A DNA stretch of 62,005 bases, taken from the NCBI GenBank assembly GCA_028293565.1, contig JAQGON010000108.1, positions 1-62,005 of the forward strand. Direction: 5' to 3'. The stretch comes from Verrucomicrobiota bacterium. GTDB lineage: Bacteria > Verrucomicrobiota > Verrucomicrobiia > Opitutales > Opitutaceae. Below, piece by piece: positions 9,029-17,055 of the stretch. The notes under the pieces are model-generated. The model was not told where the DNA came from, did no database searches, and was given only the letters and a program-made list of their open reading frames with translations. The stretch's first letter is position 1; the number at the start of each line of letters is the position of its first letter. A program made the translations under genes and the position numbers.

Positions 9029-9526
9029 CTATTTTTCGAGGTATTTTCGCACGACGGCCTCGTAGGCGCCGGCCTCGGCCGCGCCGGTCTTGCGATCCCG
9101 GATGTTTCCCGCGCGGTCGATGATGAACGTGGTCGGAATCCCGTCCATCCCGCCAAACGCCTCCTGCACCTCGTCGTCCCCCATCACGACCTGGTAGTTC
9201 ATCCCGTGGTCGGCGATGAATTTTTTCACCACCTTCGGGCCCAGCCGATCGACGGAGATTCCGACGATGACGAGCCCGTCGCCGCGGTACTTGTCCTGGA
9301 GCGCGATGTATCCGGGAAGCTCCGCGCGGCAGGGGGCGCACCATGTCGCCCAGAAATCGATCACGACGACCTTGCCCTTGAACTGCTCGAAACGGACCTC
9401 ATGCCCGTCGACGTCCATCAGTTTCCAGTTCGGCGCCGGTTTGGGCGGGACTGTATCCGCCGTCGCCACCGCGGCGACGAAGGCGACGGCGACAACCTTG
9501 AGCAGGGTGCGGAAAAATCGGGTCAT
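9029..9526 (-). CDS. TlpA-like thioredoxin-fold protein, exported
   Basis: The 165-residue protein starts with a cleavable signal peptide (MTRFFRTLLKVVAVAFVAA, cleavage near ATAD) followed by one AhpC/TSA-TlpA thioredoxin domain. The active site is FWATWCAPC, with the CxxC pair intact and the cis-proline region GIPTTFIID later on. It should act as a periplasmic thiol reductase or oxidoreductase, for instance in cytochrome c maturation or general thiol repair. No cytochrome maturation genes are adjacent. An in-frame start 48 bases upstream would spoil the signal peptide, so the internal ATG is preferred. Confidence 0.88.
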   Translation of the reverse strand: MTRFFRTLLKVVAVAFVAAVATADTVPPKPAPNWKLMDVDGHEVRFEQFKGKVVVIDFWATWCAPCRAELPGYIALQDKYRGDGLVIVGISVDRLGPKVVKKFIADHGMNYQVVMGDDEVQEAFGGMDGIPTTFIIDRAGNIRDRKTGAAEAGAYEAVVRKYLEK

Positions 9527-9656
9527 GGAAAAACCTGACACCGAAATCACCGGATTCTCAAATCGGCGCCGCACCTTTTCGCGATGGCAACAGGGCGCTG
9601 ATTTTTCCCAAATGCGCCTCGCTGGACCGTCACGTCGCGAAGCTGACGCGCCAGGC

Positions 9657-10556
9657 TCAGTTGTTCCGCGTGTCCGGGAGGTCCAGGCCCAGGATTTCGA
9701 TGAACTTCTTCATCGCCGGCGTGAGCACGCGGCCCTTGCGATGAAGGATCGCGAGCGGACGGGTGAAATCCTTGCCCCGAAAGTGGACCGCCGTGAGCGT
9801 GCCCTGCTTTACTTCCTGAAGGACGGTCGCCTGAGGCACGATCGCGATGCCGTGGTCGATCTCGACGGCGCGCTTCACGGTCTCGATGTTGTCGAATTCC
9901 ATGACCGGCTCGATCTCGAGCTTGTTGTCCCGGAAAATCTGGTCGACAGCCTTCCGCGTCGGAATGTCGGGGTCGAAGCCGATGAACTTCTGGCCCGCGA
10001 GCTGCCGGAGATCGATTTCCCCGCCCTTGGCCAGCGCGTGGCCGGGATGGGCGATGAGGACCAGATGGTCGTCGCGGAACGGCAGCACCTCGATCTGGCG
10101 CTGTTTCACCGGGAATGCCACCAGCCCGAAGTCCACCGCGTTGTGCAGGATATCCTCGTACACCAGATTGGAGCGGCGGTATTCGACCCGCACGTTGACC
10201 GAAGGAAAATCGTGGAGGAATTTCTTGATGTAGGCCGGGAGCTCATGGAGGCCGATCGAGTAAATCGTCGAGATCCGGATCGTGCCGCTGATGACCTTCT
10301 TCATCTCCTGCAGCTCGGAAAGGAGCTTGTCGTAGGTATGCAGGATTTCCTTCGCCGACTCGTACACCCGCTGGCCCTCGCGCGTGAGCTGGAACTGCTT
10401 CTGGCTGCGGTCGATCAGGAGCGTCTTGAAATGCCGCTCCATCGCCCGGGCCTGCTGGCTCACCGCCGATTGGGTGATCCCGTTGAGTTTCGCCGATTTC
10501 GAGAAACTCTTGGTCTCGACGAGGTCGGCGAATATTTTGAAATTTTCGATTTGCAT
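9657..10556 (-). CDS. LysR-type transcriptional regulator
   Basis: A 299-residue LysR regulator. The winged helix-turn-helix occupies residues 1-60 (FADLVETKSFSKSAKLNG, then QSAVSQQARAMERH), and the periplasmic-binding-like effector domain runs from about 90 to 295. It is divergent from yggS. A perfect inverted repeat (GCGACC, five bases, GGTCGC) sits in the 75-base gap and overlaps plausible promoters of both genes, which suggests autoregulation and possibly control of yggS. The effector is unknown; similarity to CysB/CbbR-type regulators is only general. Confidence 0.9.
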   Translation of the reverse strand: MQIENFKIFADLVETKSFSKSAKLNGITQSAVSQQARAMERHFKTLLIDRSQKQFQLTREGQRVYESAKEILHTYDKLLSELQEMKKVISGTIRISTIYSIGLHELPAYIKKFLHDFPSVNVRVEYRRSNLVYEDILHNAVDFGLVAFPVKQRQIEVLPFRDDHLVLIAHPGHALAKGGEIDLRQLAGQKFIGFDPDIPTRKAVDQIFRDNKLEIEPVMEFDNIETVKRAVEIDHGIAIVPQATVLQEVKQGTLTAVHFRGKDFTRPLAILHRKGRVLTPAMKKFIEILGLDLPDTRNN

Positions 10557-10571
10557 GGCTGGCGTCCGATC

Positions 10572-10592
10572 TTGCGACCATAACGGTCGCTA
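10572..10592. promoter_or_regulatory. Candidate LysR operator between lysR-type gene and yggS
   Basis: The perfect inverted repeat GCGACC-ATAAC-GGTCGC occupies 10574-10590, flanked by TT and TAA. It lies between the divergent LysR regulator and yggS, which is the usual place for a LysR-type binding site. On the minus strand the repeat overlaps a possible -10 (TATGGT) of the regulator gene. On the plus strand its right half overlaps the weak -35 position of yggS. The binding role is inferred from position and symmetry. Confidence 0.5.
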
Positions 10593-10612
10593 ATTTAACA
10601 GCAACCTATAAG
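10584..10612 (+). promoter_or_regulatory. Candidate yggS promoter
   Basis: TATAAG at 10607-10612 matches five of six bases of the bacterial -10 consensus. The -35 region 17 bases upstream (CGGTCG) is poor and falls inside the inverted repeat, as expected if an activator or repressor works here. The start codon of yggS is about 20 bases downstream of the -10, giving a short leader. Confidence 0.35.
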
Positions 10613-10631
10613 CAGTTCCGCTTTCGAGCGC

Positions 10632-11336
10632 ATGTTCATCACCTACGACGAGTTTTCGCGGCGCGCTGACCAGGTTCGCGCCGAGATCGCGACGGCTTGC
10701 CGGGCGGCCGGGCGCGACCCGGCGGAGGTCGGGCTCCTGGCCGTCACGAAGACCCACCCCGCCGCGGCGGTCGAGTACGCGGCGCGCTACGGGCTTCCCA
10801 CGGTCGGGGAGAACCGCGTCCAGGAAGGCGCCGAAAAACGGGGACAGGTGTCTGCCGTCATCCGCTGGGAGCTGATCGGGCATCTCCAGTCGAACAAGGC
10901 GAAGCTGGCCGCGACGCATTTCGACCGGGTCCAAAGCGTCGACAGTGAAAAACTCGCCCGGATGCTCGACCGCGCCGCCGGTGAGCTGGGCCGGAAGCTG
11001 GCGGTGCTGCTGCAGATCAACGCGGGCCGCGATCCTGCGAAATTCGGCGCCGAGATCGAGGCGGCGCCGGGGCTGCTCGACGCGGCGCTGGGCCAGAAGA
11101 ACCTGGTCGTGGAAGGGCTGATGACGATTGCGCCGCTTAGCGATGACCCGTCGGTGGCGGTGCGCACGTTTTCCACGCTGCGCGAGCTCCGCGACCGCCT
11201 CGCGGCGCAGGCCGGAGTTTCGCTGCGCGAACTTTCGATGGGGATGAGCGGCGATTTTGCGGCCGCGATCGCAGCGGGAAGCACGCTCGTGCGCGTGGGA
11301 ACGGCCTTGTATGGATCGCGCGCGGCGCCCACTTGA
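10632..11336 (+). CDS. yggS: YggS/PROSC family pyridoxal phosphate homeostasis protein
   Basis: This 234-residue single-domain PLP-binding TIM-barrel protein buffers free pyridoxal 5'-phosphate and affects amino-acid and cofactor pools. Family motifs are present: LLAVTKTHPAAAVEYA with the PLP lysine in TKT, GENRVQEGAEK, WELIGHLQSNKAK, and LSMGMSGDFAAAIAAGSTLVRVGTALYG near the C terminus (phosphate-binding). Length and motif order are typical. In many bacteria yggS sits near proC or cell-division genes; here its neighbours are a LysR regulator and a SirB1-like gene. Confidence 0.93.
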   Translation: MFITYDEFSRRADQVRAEIATACRAAGRDPAEVGLLAVTKTHPAAAVEYAARYGLPTVGENRVQEGAEKRGQVSAVIRWELIGHLQSNKAKLAATHFDRVQSVDSEKLARMLDRAAGELGRKLAVLLQINAGRDPAKFGAEIEAAPGLLDAALGQKNLVVEGLMTIAPLSDDPSVAVRTFSTLRELRDRLAAQAGVSLRELSMGMSGDFAAAIAAGSTLVRVGTALYGSRAAPT

Positions 11337-11405
11337 CCTTTTTTTCGCGAAGATTTTTCCGTTTCCGAATTGCAAGGCGCGCGGATTTTTTTTCCCATCA
11401 GGTCC

Positions 11406-12275
11406 GTGGATCACAAAAAACTCGCTGAAGAACGCCAGGAGGCGCTTCGGGGTTTGCTCGACGATTCCAGCCCGGCGGTGCGCCGCGCACTGCTGGCTCA
11501 CTTCCTCCACCTGGGCGCGTCCGCCATGGAGTTCCTGCAGGAGACGTCGCGCAGCTCGAATCGCCCGCTCGCCCGGCATGCCGCCTGGTTTCTCGAGGAA
11601 CTGAAATTCGCCGACCCCGTCGCCGAGTTCCGCGGCTTCATCCGCTCCCTCAACTACGAGCTCGAGACCGGCGCGCTGCTGCTCAGCCGCACGGTCGCGC
11701 CCGCGCTCGACGCCGGCGCGTGCTGCACCGAGCTGGACCGCATCGCCAAGCGCTGCGCCGAGCTGATCAGCGAGCCCGCCAGCGCCCGCGAAAAGTGCCG
11801 TGTGATCAACCGCGTGCTGTTTCACGAGTGGGGATTTCACGGGAACGTCGAGCACTACACGGACCCGCTGAACAGTTTCCTCGACCAGGTGCTCATCCGC
11901 CGCACCGGCATCCCGCTTTCCCTCAGCATCGTTTACCTCCTCGTCGCCCAGCGCCTCGGTCTCGCCCTCGAGCCGGTCGGACTGCCGGGGCATTTCATCG
12001 TCGGCTCGTTCGAGGAGTCGCCGCCGTTCTTCGTCGATCCCTTCGACAAGGGCGTTTTCCTCGACCCGGACGAGATCTTCACCCTGCTGCGCGCGAATCA
12101 TATTTCGCCGAAGGAGACCGACCTCGCGCCGACGCCGGTGCGCGAAGTCCTCTGCCGCAACTGCCGGAACCTCGCCAACCATTATACCACGGTCGGCGAC
12201 ACCGAGCACGCGCGCCTGTTCGCCAGCTTCGTCGAAGAGTTCGAGTCGACCTACGAGCGCCACGCGCGACCGTGA
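11406..12275 (+). CDS. SirB1-like transglutaminase-core protein
   Basis: The protein of about 289 residues belongs to the SirB1/transglutaminase-like core 2 family (PF13369 type). The signature stretch is HGNVEHYTDPLNSFLDQVL followed by RRTGIPLSLSIVYLLVAQ and VGLPGHFIVG. The first 80 residues form a helical, HEAT-like segment (SPAVRRALLAHFLHLG). The molecular function of this family is unknown. The start is uncertain: GTG at 11406 follows CAGGT and gives VDHKKLAEERQEAL, while an ATG at 11370 is also in frame. It lies 69 bases after yggS on the same strand and could be cotranscribed. Confidence 0.8.
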   Translation: MDHKKLAEERQEALRGLLDDSSPAVRRALLAHFLHLGASAMEFLQETSRSSNRPLARHAAWFLEELKFADPVAEFRGFIRSLNYELETGALLLSRTVAPALDAGACCTELDRIAKRCAELISEPASAREKCRVINRVLFHEWGFHGNVEHYTDPLNSFLDQVLIRRTGIPLSLSIVYLLVAQRLGLALEPVGLPGHFIVGSFEESPPFFVDPFDKGVFLDPDEIFTLLRANHISPKETDLAPTPVREVLCRNCRNLANHYTTVGDTEHARLFASFVEEFESTYERHARP

Positions 12276-12284
12276 CGGCTGCGC

Positions 12285-12421
12285 ATGGCGGATTTGGGAT
12301 GGCGGAGCGCGGATAGGAAAGACCGCGAAACCTCCTGCCGGGTCTGTTCCCGACGATGTTGCCTTGCGCCGTTCCCCGGCGGTTTGACTTTCCGCAGTCG
12401 GCCATCCGCAATCCGCAATTG
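12285..12421. repeat. Intergenic imperfect inverted repeat (GCGGATT family)
   Basis: The left arm at 12285-12322 (starting ATGGCGGATTTGGGATGGC) and the right arm at 12389-12421, read on the other strand (starting AATTGCGGATTGCGGATGG), are similar imperfect copies in opposite orientation, separated by about 65 bases. The element fills the whole gap between the SirB1-like gene and aroE. Only this copy was seen in the window. It resembles the mobile palindromic intergenic repeats of many environmental bacteria; the function is unknown. Confidence 0.45.
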
Positions 12422-13330
12422 ATGGATTCCGTCCTGACCCTCCGCGACCTCGAATCCTGGTCGCGTCCCGGCGTCTCGCTGGCCGTGCTCGGCCAGCCGA
12501 TCAGGCATTCGATCAGCCCGGTCATGCACAATGCGGCGCTGGCGGAACTCACGCGACAGGACGCGCAATTCTCCGAGTGGAAGTATTTCCGCTTCGAGAT
12601 CGCGCCGGAGGACCTGCGCCACGCGCTCGGGTTGCTGCACCGGGCAAAATTTCGCGGAGTGAATCTCACGGTTCCCCACAAGGTGCTCGCCTTCGACCTC
12701 GTGGCCTCCGTCGTCGGGACCGCCCAGGCGGTGGGCGCGGTCAACACGCTGCTCTGGACCGAGGGCGGCTGGATCGGTCACAACACCGACGGCTACGGGC
12801 TCGCGGCCGGGCTGCATGAATCCCTCGGCCAGGATTTCGCCGGCGCGCACGTGCTGCTGCTCGGCGCGGGCGGGGCCGCCCGGAGCGCGGCGGTCGAATG
12901 CCTGCGACGCCAGTGCGCGACGCTCGCGATCGCGAACCGCACGCGCGGGAATCTGGCCGCCCTCCTCGAGGCGCTCGCGCCGCTGGCCGGCCGCATTCCC
13001 GTCCGCGGAATCGGCTTGGCGGACGGCGCGGCGGATCTCTCCGCGAATGCGATCGTCCTCAACGCCACCAGCGCCGGCTTGCGCGAAAGCGATCCGGCCC
13101 CGATTGATTTGCAGCGCATTCCGCGCCCCGCCAGCGTGTACGAGATGATTTACAACCCCCCGCTCACCTCGCTCCTGCGGCAGGCCCGCGCCATGGGGGT
13201 GCCATCGGCCAACGGGCTCTCGATGCTGGTGCACCAGGGAGCGAAGGCGCTGGAAATCTGGAGCGGAATCCCCGCCGCGCGCACGAGTCCCTTCATGCAG
13301 GCCGCCGCCGCCGGCGCGCTCGCGGGTTGA
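12422..13330 (+). CDS. aroE: Shikimate 5-dehydrogenase
   Basis: This 302-residue enzyme reduces 3-dehydroshikimate to shikimate with NADPH in aromatic amino-acid synthesis. The shikimate-binding serines are in GQPIRHSISPVMHNAAL. The catalytic lysine is in GVNLTVPHKVLAFD, its partner Asp is in IGHNTDGYG, and the nucleotide-binding loop is LLGAGGAARSAAVECL. The C-terminal motif NGLSMLVHQGAKALEIW is present. ATG at 12422 (MDSVLTLRDLESW) is preferred over an upstream in-frame ATG at 12356, because the region between is made of repeat sequence. The stop is four bases before the prepilin peptidase start. A DAHP synthase of the same pathway lies at 17.2 kb. Confidence 0.93.
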   Translation: MDSVLTLRDLESWSRPGVSLAVLGQPIRHSISPVMHNAALAELTRQDAQFSEWKYFRFEIAPEDLRHALGLLHRAKFRGVNLTVPHKVLAFDLVASVVGTAQAVGAVNTLLWTEGGWIGHNTDGYGLAAGLHESLGQDFAGAHVLLLGAGGAARSAAVECLRRQCATLAIANRTRGNLAALLEALAPLAGRIPVRGIGLADGAADLSANAIVLNATSAGLRESDPAPIDLQRIPRPASVYEMIYNPPLTSLLRQARAMGVPSANGLSMLVHQGAKALEIWSGIPAARTSPFMQAAAAGALAG

Positions 13331-13333
13331 GCC

Positions 13334-14242
13334 ATGTCCGACTACGCTGAAATCGCGCGGGCGTTTCCGTGGTTCTGGCCGCTCGTCGCGGCGGTCTTCG
13401 GCGCCATGGTCGGAAGTTTCCTCAATGTCTGCATCTACCGGATCCCTGTCGGAAAATCGATCGTGCGGCCCGGGTCGCAGTGCGCCTGCGGCCAGCCGAT
13501 CCGGTGGTACGACAATATCCCGGTCGCGAGCTGGTTCATCCTCCGGGGAAAGGCGCGGTGCTGCGGACGGTCCTACTCGTTTCGCTATCCGGCGATCGAA
13601 CTCCTCACCGCGGGGCTTTTTCTCGCGTGCTGGCTGCTTTTTCCGCCCGCCAAGGCGGCCTGCGGCATGGTGTTTGTCAGCGTGCTGGTCGCCGCGACGT
13701 TCATCGACCTCGATCATATGATCATCCCCGACGCCTTCACGCTCGGCGCCGGGACTCTGGGCGTCCTGCTGTCGATGCTCGTGCCCTCGCTGCACGGACA
13801 GCAGGAAGGCGTTTTCATGATCGACAGCCTGCGCTCGACCGCCGCCTCGGTGCAGGGACTCCTGATCGGCTCCGGACTCGTGCTGTGGATCGCGCTGCTG
13901 GCCGAAATGGCGTTGAAAAAGGAAGCGATGGGTTTCGGCGACGTGAAATTCGTCGGGATGATCGGGGCTTTCTGCGGATGGAAGGGCGCCGTGTTTTCCG
14001 TGTTTGGCGGAGCGATCGTCGGAACCGCGTGGTTCGTGCTCGCGCTGGCCTGGCAAAAAATCTCCGGGAAAAAAGTAGCGATCGCGGCGTCCGGCGAAAC
14101 TCCTGGCAGCGAGCCCGCGCCGCTGGGCTTCGGCATGCAGGTGCCATTCGGGCCAATGCTCGCGATCGCCGGCCTGCTCTACTTCCTCTGGTTCCACCGC
14201 ATGGTCGCCGCGTACTTCGCCGCGCTCAGCGAGCTAATCTAG
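13334..14242 (+). CDS. pilD: Prepilin peptidase / N-methyltransferase (type IV leader peptidase)
   Basis: This inner-membrane aspartic peptidase (302 aa) cleaves type IV pilin and type II secretion pseudopilin leaders. The two catalytic aspartates are visible in ATFIDLDHMIIPD and MGFGDVKFVG. The N-terminal methyltransferase-associated segment is present (GSFLNVCIYRIPVGKS, then PIRWYDNIPVASWFILRGK). The four-cysteine zinc motif is unusual: CAC (C50, C52) and RCCG (C76, C77) replace the two CxxC pairs. About eight membrane helices are predicted by eye. It follows aroE at four bases, as in some other bacteria. A pilin-like substrate candidate lies at 43.2 kb. Confidence 0.9.
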   Translation: MSDYAEIARAFPWFWPLVAAVFGAMVGSFLNVCIYRIPVGKSIVRPGSQCACGQPIRWYDNIPVASWFILRGKARCCGRSYSFRYPAIELLTAGLFLACWLLFPPAKAACGMVFVSVLVAATFIDLDHMIIPDAFTLGAGTLGVLLSMLVPSLHGQQEGVFMIDSLRSTAASVQGLLIGSGLVLWIALLAEMALKKEAMGFGDVKFVGMIGAFCGWKGAVFSVFGGAIVGTAWFVLALAWQKISGKKVAIAASGETPGSEPAPLGFGMQVPFGPMLAIAGLLYFLWFHRMVAAYFAALSELI

Positions 14243-15376
14243 GGCCGCGCCGTCGGCTGTCCTCACGGGCAGCACATCGGGCCGGTTTCCGAATTTTTCG
14301 GCGTAAGCCTCGACGACCCTCTCGGCATCCGCCGCGGCATAGCCGGCATGGGTGAACGCCATGACGGCGCCGCCAAATCCGCCTCCCGTGAGCCGCGCGC
14401 CATAAACATTTTCCGCGCCGGCCAGCCGGTCGACGAGGAAATCCAGCTCGGGCGTGCTGTTTTCAAAAAGATCCCGCGAACTCCGGTGCGACGCGGTCAA
14501 CCGGCGCCCCACCTCATCCAGGTCGCCCGCGCGCAACGCCGCGACCGTGGCATTCACCCGCGCGATCTCGTCCACGACATGCCTGGCCCGCCGGAAAGGG
14601 ATCTCTGGCAATCCGGCCTGGGCCGCGGCGAGGGTTGCGGGCGCGATCTCGGCCAGCAGCGACACGCCCAGGAATTCGGCGGCCTCCATGCACTCGCGGT
14701 GACGCGCCGCATAGAGGCCGTCGACCAGCGCGTGTTTCACGTGCGTGTTGAAGATCCAGAATCGCACCCCCTCCGGCAGTGGCACGGCGGCGAAGGACGG
14801 GCCCGCACAATCGATGAACACCAGGTGATCCTTTTTTCCGAAACCCGACACCCCTTGGTCGAGAATTCCGCACGGCACTCCGACGAAATGGTTCTCTGCG
14901 TGCCGGCAGAGTTTTACGACCGTATCGCGCGCCGCCTGCTGCCCGCTCAATTCGAGGAAGGCCAGCGCCGAGGCCAGCTCGAGCGCCGCGCTGCTGCTAA
15001 GCCCGGCGCCGGCGGGGAGATCGGACGCCGCCAGAAAATCCAGGCCTCCCGGCGTGCGCAGGCCGAACTCGCGAAACGCCGAGAGAACCCCGAGGGGATA
15101 ATTCGCCCAGCTCTCGGCGTCGGCGCGCCTTGCAGGCTGGGCTGAAGCGGTCATCTCGACAAACCCCGGCTTCGCCTCCGACGCGAATCTCCAGCGCCCG
15201 TCGTTTCGCGGGGCCACGGCCACCTGAACCCTGCGGTCGATCGACGCCCCGAGCACGGTCCCGCCGTTGTAGTCGGTATGATTTCCGATGAATTCGATCC
15301 GCCCCGGCGCGTGCGCCGTCACGAGTGGCCCGCGGCCGAAGCGGGACCGGAAATTTTCCGCGAGGAGTGCGTTCAT
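14234..15376 (-). CDS. galK: Galactokinase (GHMP kinase)
   Basis: This 380-residue enzyme phosphorylates galactose at C1 in the Leloir pathway. The signature APGRIEFIGNHTDYNGGTVL at residues 24-43 binds galactose. The GHMP ATP-binding loop is LPAGAGLSSSAALELA, the catalytic Asp region is GVPCGILDQGVSGFG, and the third motif is GARLTGGGFGGAVMAF near the C terminus. Length matches bacterial GalK. No galT or galE is adjacent. It overlaps the converging prepilin peptidase by nine bases and lies 46 bases after an HU-like gene on the same strand. Confidence 0.93.
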   Translation of the reverse strand: MNALLAENFRSRFGRGPLVTAHAPGRIEFIGNHTDYNGGTVLGASIDRRVQVAVAPRNDGRWRFASEAKPGFVEMTASAQPARRADAESWANYPLGVLSAFREFGLRTPGGLDFLAASDLPAGAGLSSSAALELASALAFLELSGQQAARDTVVKLCRHAENHFVGVPCGILDQGVSGFGKKDHLVFIDCAGPSFAAVPLPEGVRFWIFNTHVKHALVDGLYAARHRECMEAAEFLGVSLLAEIAPATLAAAQAGLPEIPFRRARHVVDEIARVNATVAALRAGDLDEVGRRLTASHRSSRDLFENSTPELDFLVDRLAGAENVYGARLTGGGFGGAVMAFTHAGYAAADAERVVEAYAEKFGNRPDVLPVRTADGAALD

Positions 15377-15422
15377 GCCGTGGCGCGCCCAGGCGTCCGT
15401 GCCCGCCGCTTGCGCGGAAAAA

Positions 15423-15698
15423 TCACGCGATCGCCTTCAGGTCGAGGCCCGCTTTGAACCGGACAATCTTCATCCCGCGGATTTTCATCGGGCGCTGCGT
15501 GTGCGGATTGAACCCACGCCGCGCCGCGCGTTTTATGACCGCGAAAACTCCAAAACCGACGAGCTGGACCTCGCGGTCGCGCTTGAGGCCGTGGCTGATC
15601 GACGCCAGCACTGCGTCGATCGCCCTTTCCGCCCCAGCCTTGGATGCGCTCGAGCCAAGGCGTTTTTTCACTTCAACGATCAACGCGGATTTATTCAT
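15423..15698 (-). CDS. HU/IHF-family DNA-binding protein
   Basis: This 91-residue histone-like protein begins MNKSALIVEVKKRLGSSASK, the usual HU start. The conserved core LVGFGVFAVIKRAARRGFNP and the DNA-contacting arm (PHTQRPMKI) follow. It should bind DNA as a dimer and bend or compact the nucleoid. The arm reads RRGFNPHTQRP instead of the usual RxGRNPxTG, so DNA preference may differ from standard HU. The ATG at 15698 is chosen over an upstream in-frame codon because it gives the canonical N terminus. Confidence 0.88.
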   Translation of the reverse strand: MNKSALIVEVKKRLGSSASKAGAERAIDAVLASISHGLKRDREVQLVGFGVFAVIKRAARRGFNPHTQRPMKIRGMKIVRFKAGLDLKAIA

Positions 15699-15800
15699 GG
15701 AAAAGGGCCAGCCGTCTCGTGGCGGGTGTCCAACCAAGCAAATCCCTGTTCCCCGCGGCAATCCCATTCCTGACAATCAGGCCGCCAGGCAGATCGACGG

Positions 15801-16025
15801 CTAGGAATTCCGCGGTTCGCCCGGATTGAAACCCGGCGCCACTTCGCCGCTCCGGCCCTTCACGACCAGCGTCAGGAGATATTCCAGCGCTGCCTCGCGC
15901 GTGATGCCTCGTTCCGCCGCGAGCTGCGCCGATCGTTTCAGAAGCTGGGCGGCCATCGTCGCAGCCTGCGCGGGTTCCGCGCCGAGGCGCTCGCAGAGCG
16001 CGCGCAACTGCTCTTCCTCGCTCAT
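15801..16025 (-). CDS. Small conserved-looking protein of unknown function (74 aa), coupled to ygfZ
   Basis: This 74-residue acidic, helical protein starts MSEEEQLRALCERLGAE and contains KRSAQLAAERGITREAALEYL. I do not recognise the family. Its ATG overlaps the ygfZ stop by four bases (ATGA), the classic arrangement for translational coupling, which supports it as a real gene. There is no signal peptide or membrane segment. A function linked to Fe-S repair or one-carbon metabolism through YgfZ would be speculation. Confidence 0.6.
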   Translation of the reverse strand: MSEEEQLRALCERLGAEPAQAATMAAQLLKRSAQLAAERGITREAALEYLLTLVVKGRSGEVAPGFNPGEPRNS

Positions 16026-16897
16026 GCGTCCGCTCCGATGAAAATTTCCGCCGGGCCGGTGGCGTCCAACGCCAGCCCTTTCCCGTGCGCCACCTGCAGG
16101 CGCGAGAGCAGCGCGAGGCCGATCCAGTTTCCGCCCTCTCCCACCGCGGAACGCAGCTCGCCAATTTTGCGTCCCGCTTGGAAAAGTGCCGCGGGTGCCA
16201 GGGGCGCTGCGCCGGACCCCTTGACGAACCCCAGCGTGCGCCGGACCTGGCCCATCGACTTCAATCGTGCCATCACCTCTTGACCAAGGTAGCACCCCTT
16301 GGTGAATGAAATCGCCTGACGCTCCAGTCCGCCTTCGTTGGGCAGATCCGCCGGCCCGATATCGAATGGCACCGCCGGAATGCGCGCGTTGATCCGTCGC
16401 CGCTCCATCTCCAACCGGGAAATTTCTGCATTCGGAAACATCGATCCCCCGTGCGGCCGCGACTCGCCCGAAGGAAAGATGATCTCGGTATGCGGCGTGC
16501 GGGCGCGCCGGCCGGAAAACGTCAGTGCATTTGCCGGAATCGCCGAAGGAATCGGATCATCCCCAAAAACCGTCATCGCCGTTGCCTGCGCCGTGAGGTC
16601 TTCGATCACGACGTCATCCGCGATCACGTACGCTTCGAGGCGTTCGCGAATGACCGCCGCCGCCGAAAAATAGCTCACGACGCGGAATTCGTGCTTCGAA
16701 ATCCGCACCACAAAACTGTCGGCCAGCGTCTTTCCCTTTTGATTCAACCAAAGCCCGTACACGGCGCCTCCCGGAATTATCTTTTGCAAATCGTTGGTGA
16801 ATTGGCCCTGTAAGAAAGTCGCCGAATCCTCGCCGGAAACGCGCAGCAACGCGGCGGGTCGCCAGCGATGAAAAGCGGGTGGGTTCTCTGGATTCAT
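16022..16897 (-). CDS. ygfZ: YgfZ/GcvT-like folate-dependent Fe-S cluster maintenance protein
   Basis: This 291-residue protein of the YgfZ/COG0354 family uses a folate and supports repair or assembly of some iron-sulfur enzymes such as MiaB. The family signature K-G-C-Y-x-G-Q-E is present as TKGCYLGQEVMARLKSMG near residue 200. The N-terminal half has the GcvT-like barrel (LRVSGEDSATFLQGQFTNDL). ATG at 16897 is used; a TTG one codon earlier is possible. Its 5' side is an AT-rich region shared with the aroG/F-type gene on the other strand. Confidence 0.9.
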   Translation of the reverse strand: MNPENPPAFHRWRPAALLRVSGEDSATFLQGQFTNDLQKIIPGGAVYGLWLNQKGKTLADSFVVRISKHEFRVVSYFSAAAVIRERLEAYVIADDVVIEDLTAQATAMTVFGDDPIPSAIPANALTFSGRRARTPHTEIIFPSGESRPHGGSMFPNAEISRLEMERRRINARIPAVPFDIGPADLPNEGGLERQAISFTKGCYLGQEVMARLKSMGQVRRTLGFVKGSGAAPLAPAALFQAGRKIGELRSAVGEGGNWIGLALLSRLQVAHGKGLALDATGPAEIFIGADA

Positions 16898-16963
16898 CAA
16901 TTTAATAAGCTACCGTTTTCCAGCTACTAGCAAAACAAAGTGGAAGAATTTGATAACTTGGAG

Positions 16964-16991
16964 TTGACGAGGCCGCAAACGAGTGTACCTA
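16964..16991 (+). promoter_or_regulatory. Candidate promoter for the DAHP synthase leader
   Basis: TTGACG at 16964-16969 resembles a -35 box and TACCTA at 16986-16991 is a weak -10 with 16-base spacing. The surrounding 100 bases are clearly more AT-rich than neighbouring genes. A transcript from here would pass through two hairpins before reaching the DAHP synthase start at 17169. Confidence 0.3.
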
Positions 16992-17014
16992 TCTACTCAT
17001 TCAGTTTAACACTT

Positions 17015-17034
17015 CTCCCGCCTAGCGGGAGTTT
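17015..17034 (+). terminator. Short hairpin followed by U-run in DAHP synthase leader
   Basis: A perfect 7-bp stem (CTCCCGC, loop CTA, GCGGGAG) is followed directly by TTTT. It lies 41 bases before a stronger terminator hairpin. It could be a first terminator, or an element that competes with the second one. Confidence 0.4.
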
Positions 17035-17055
17035 TGGGGTAACTAAGAAAGCAAA

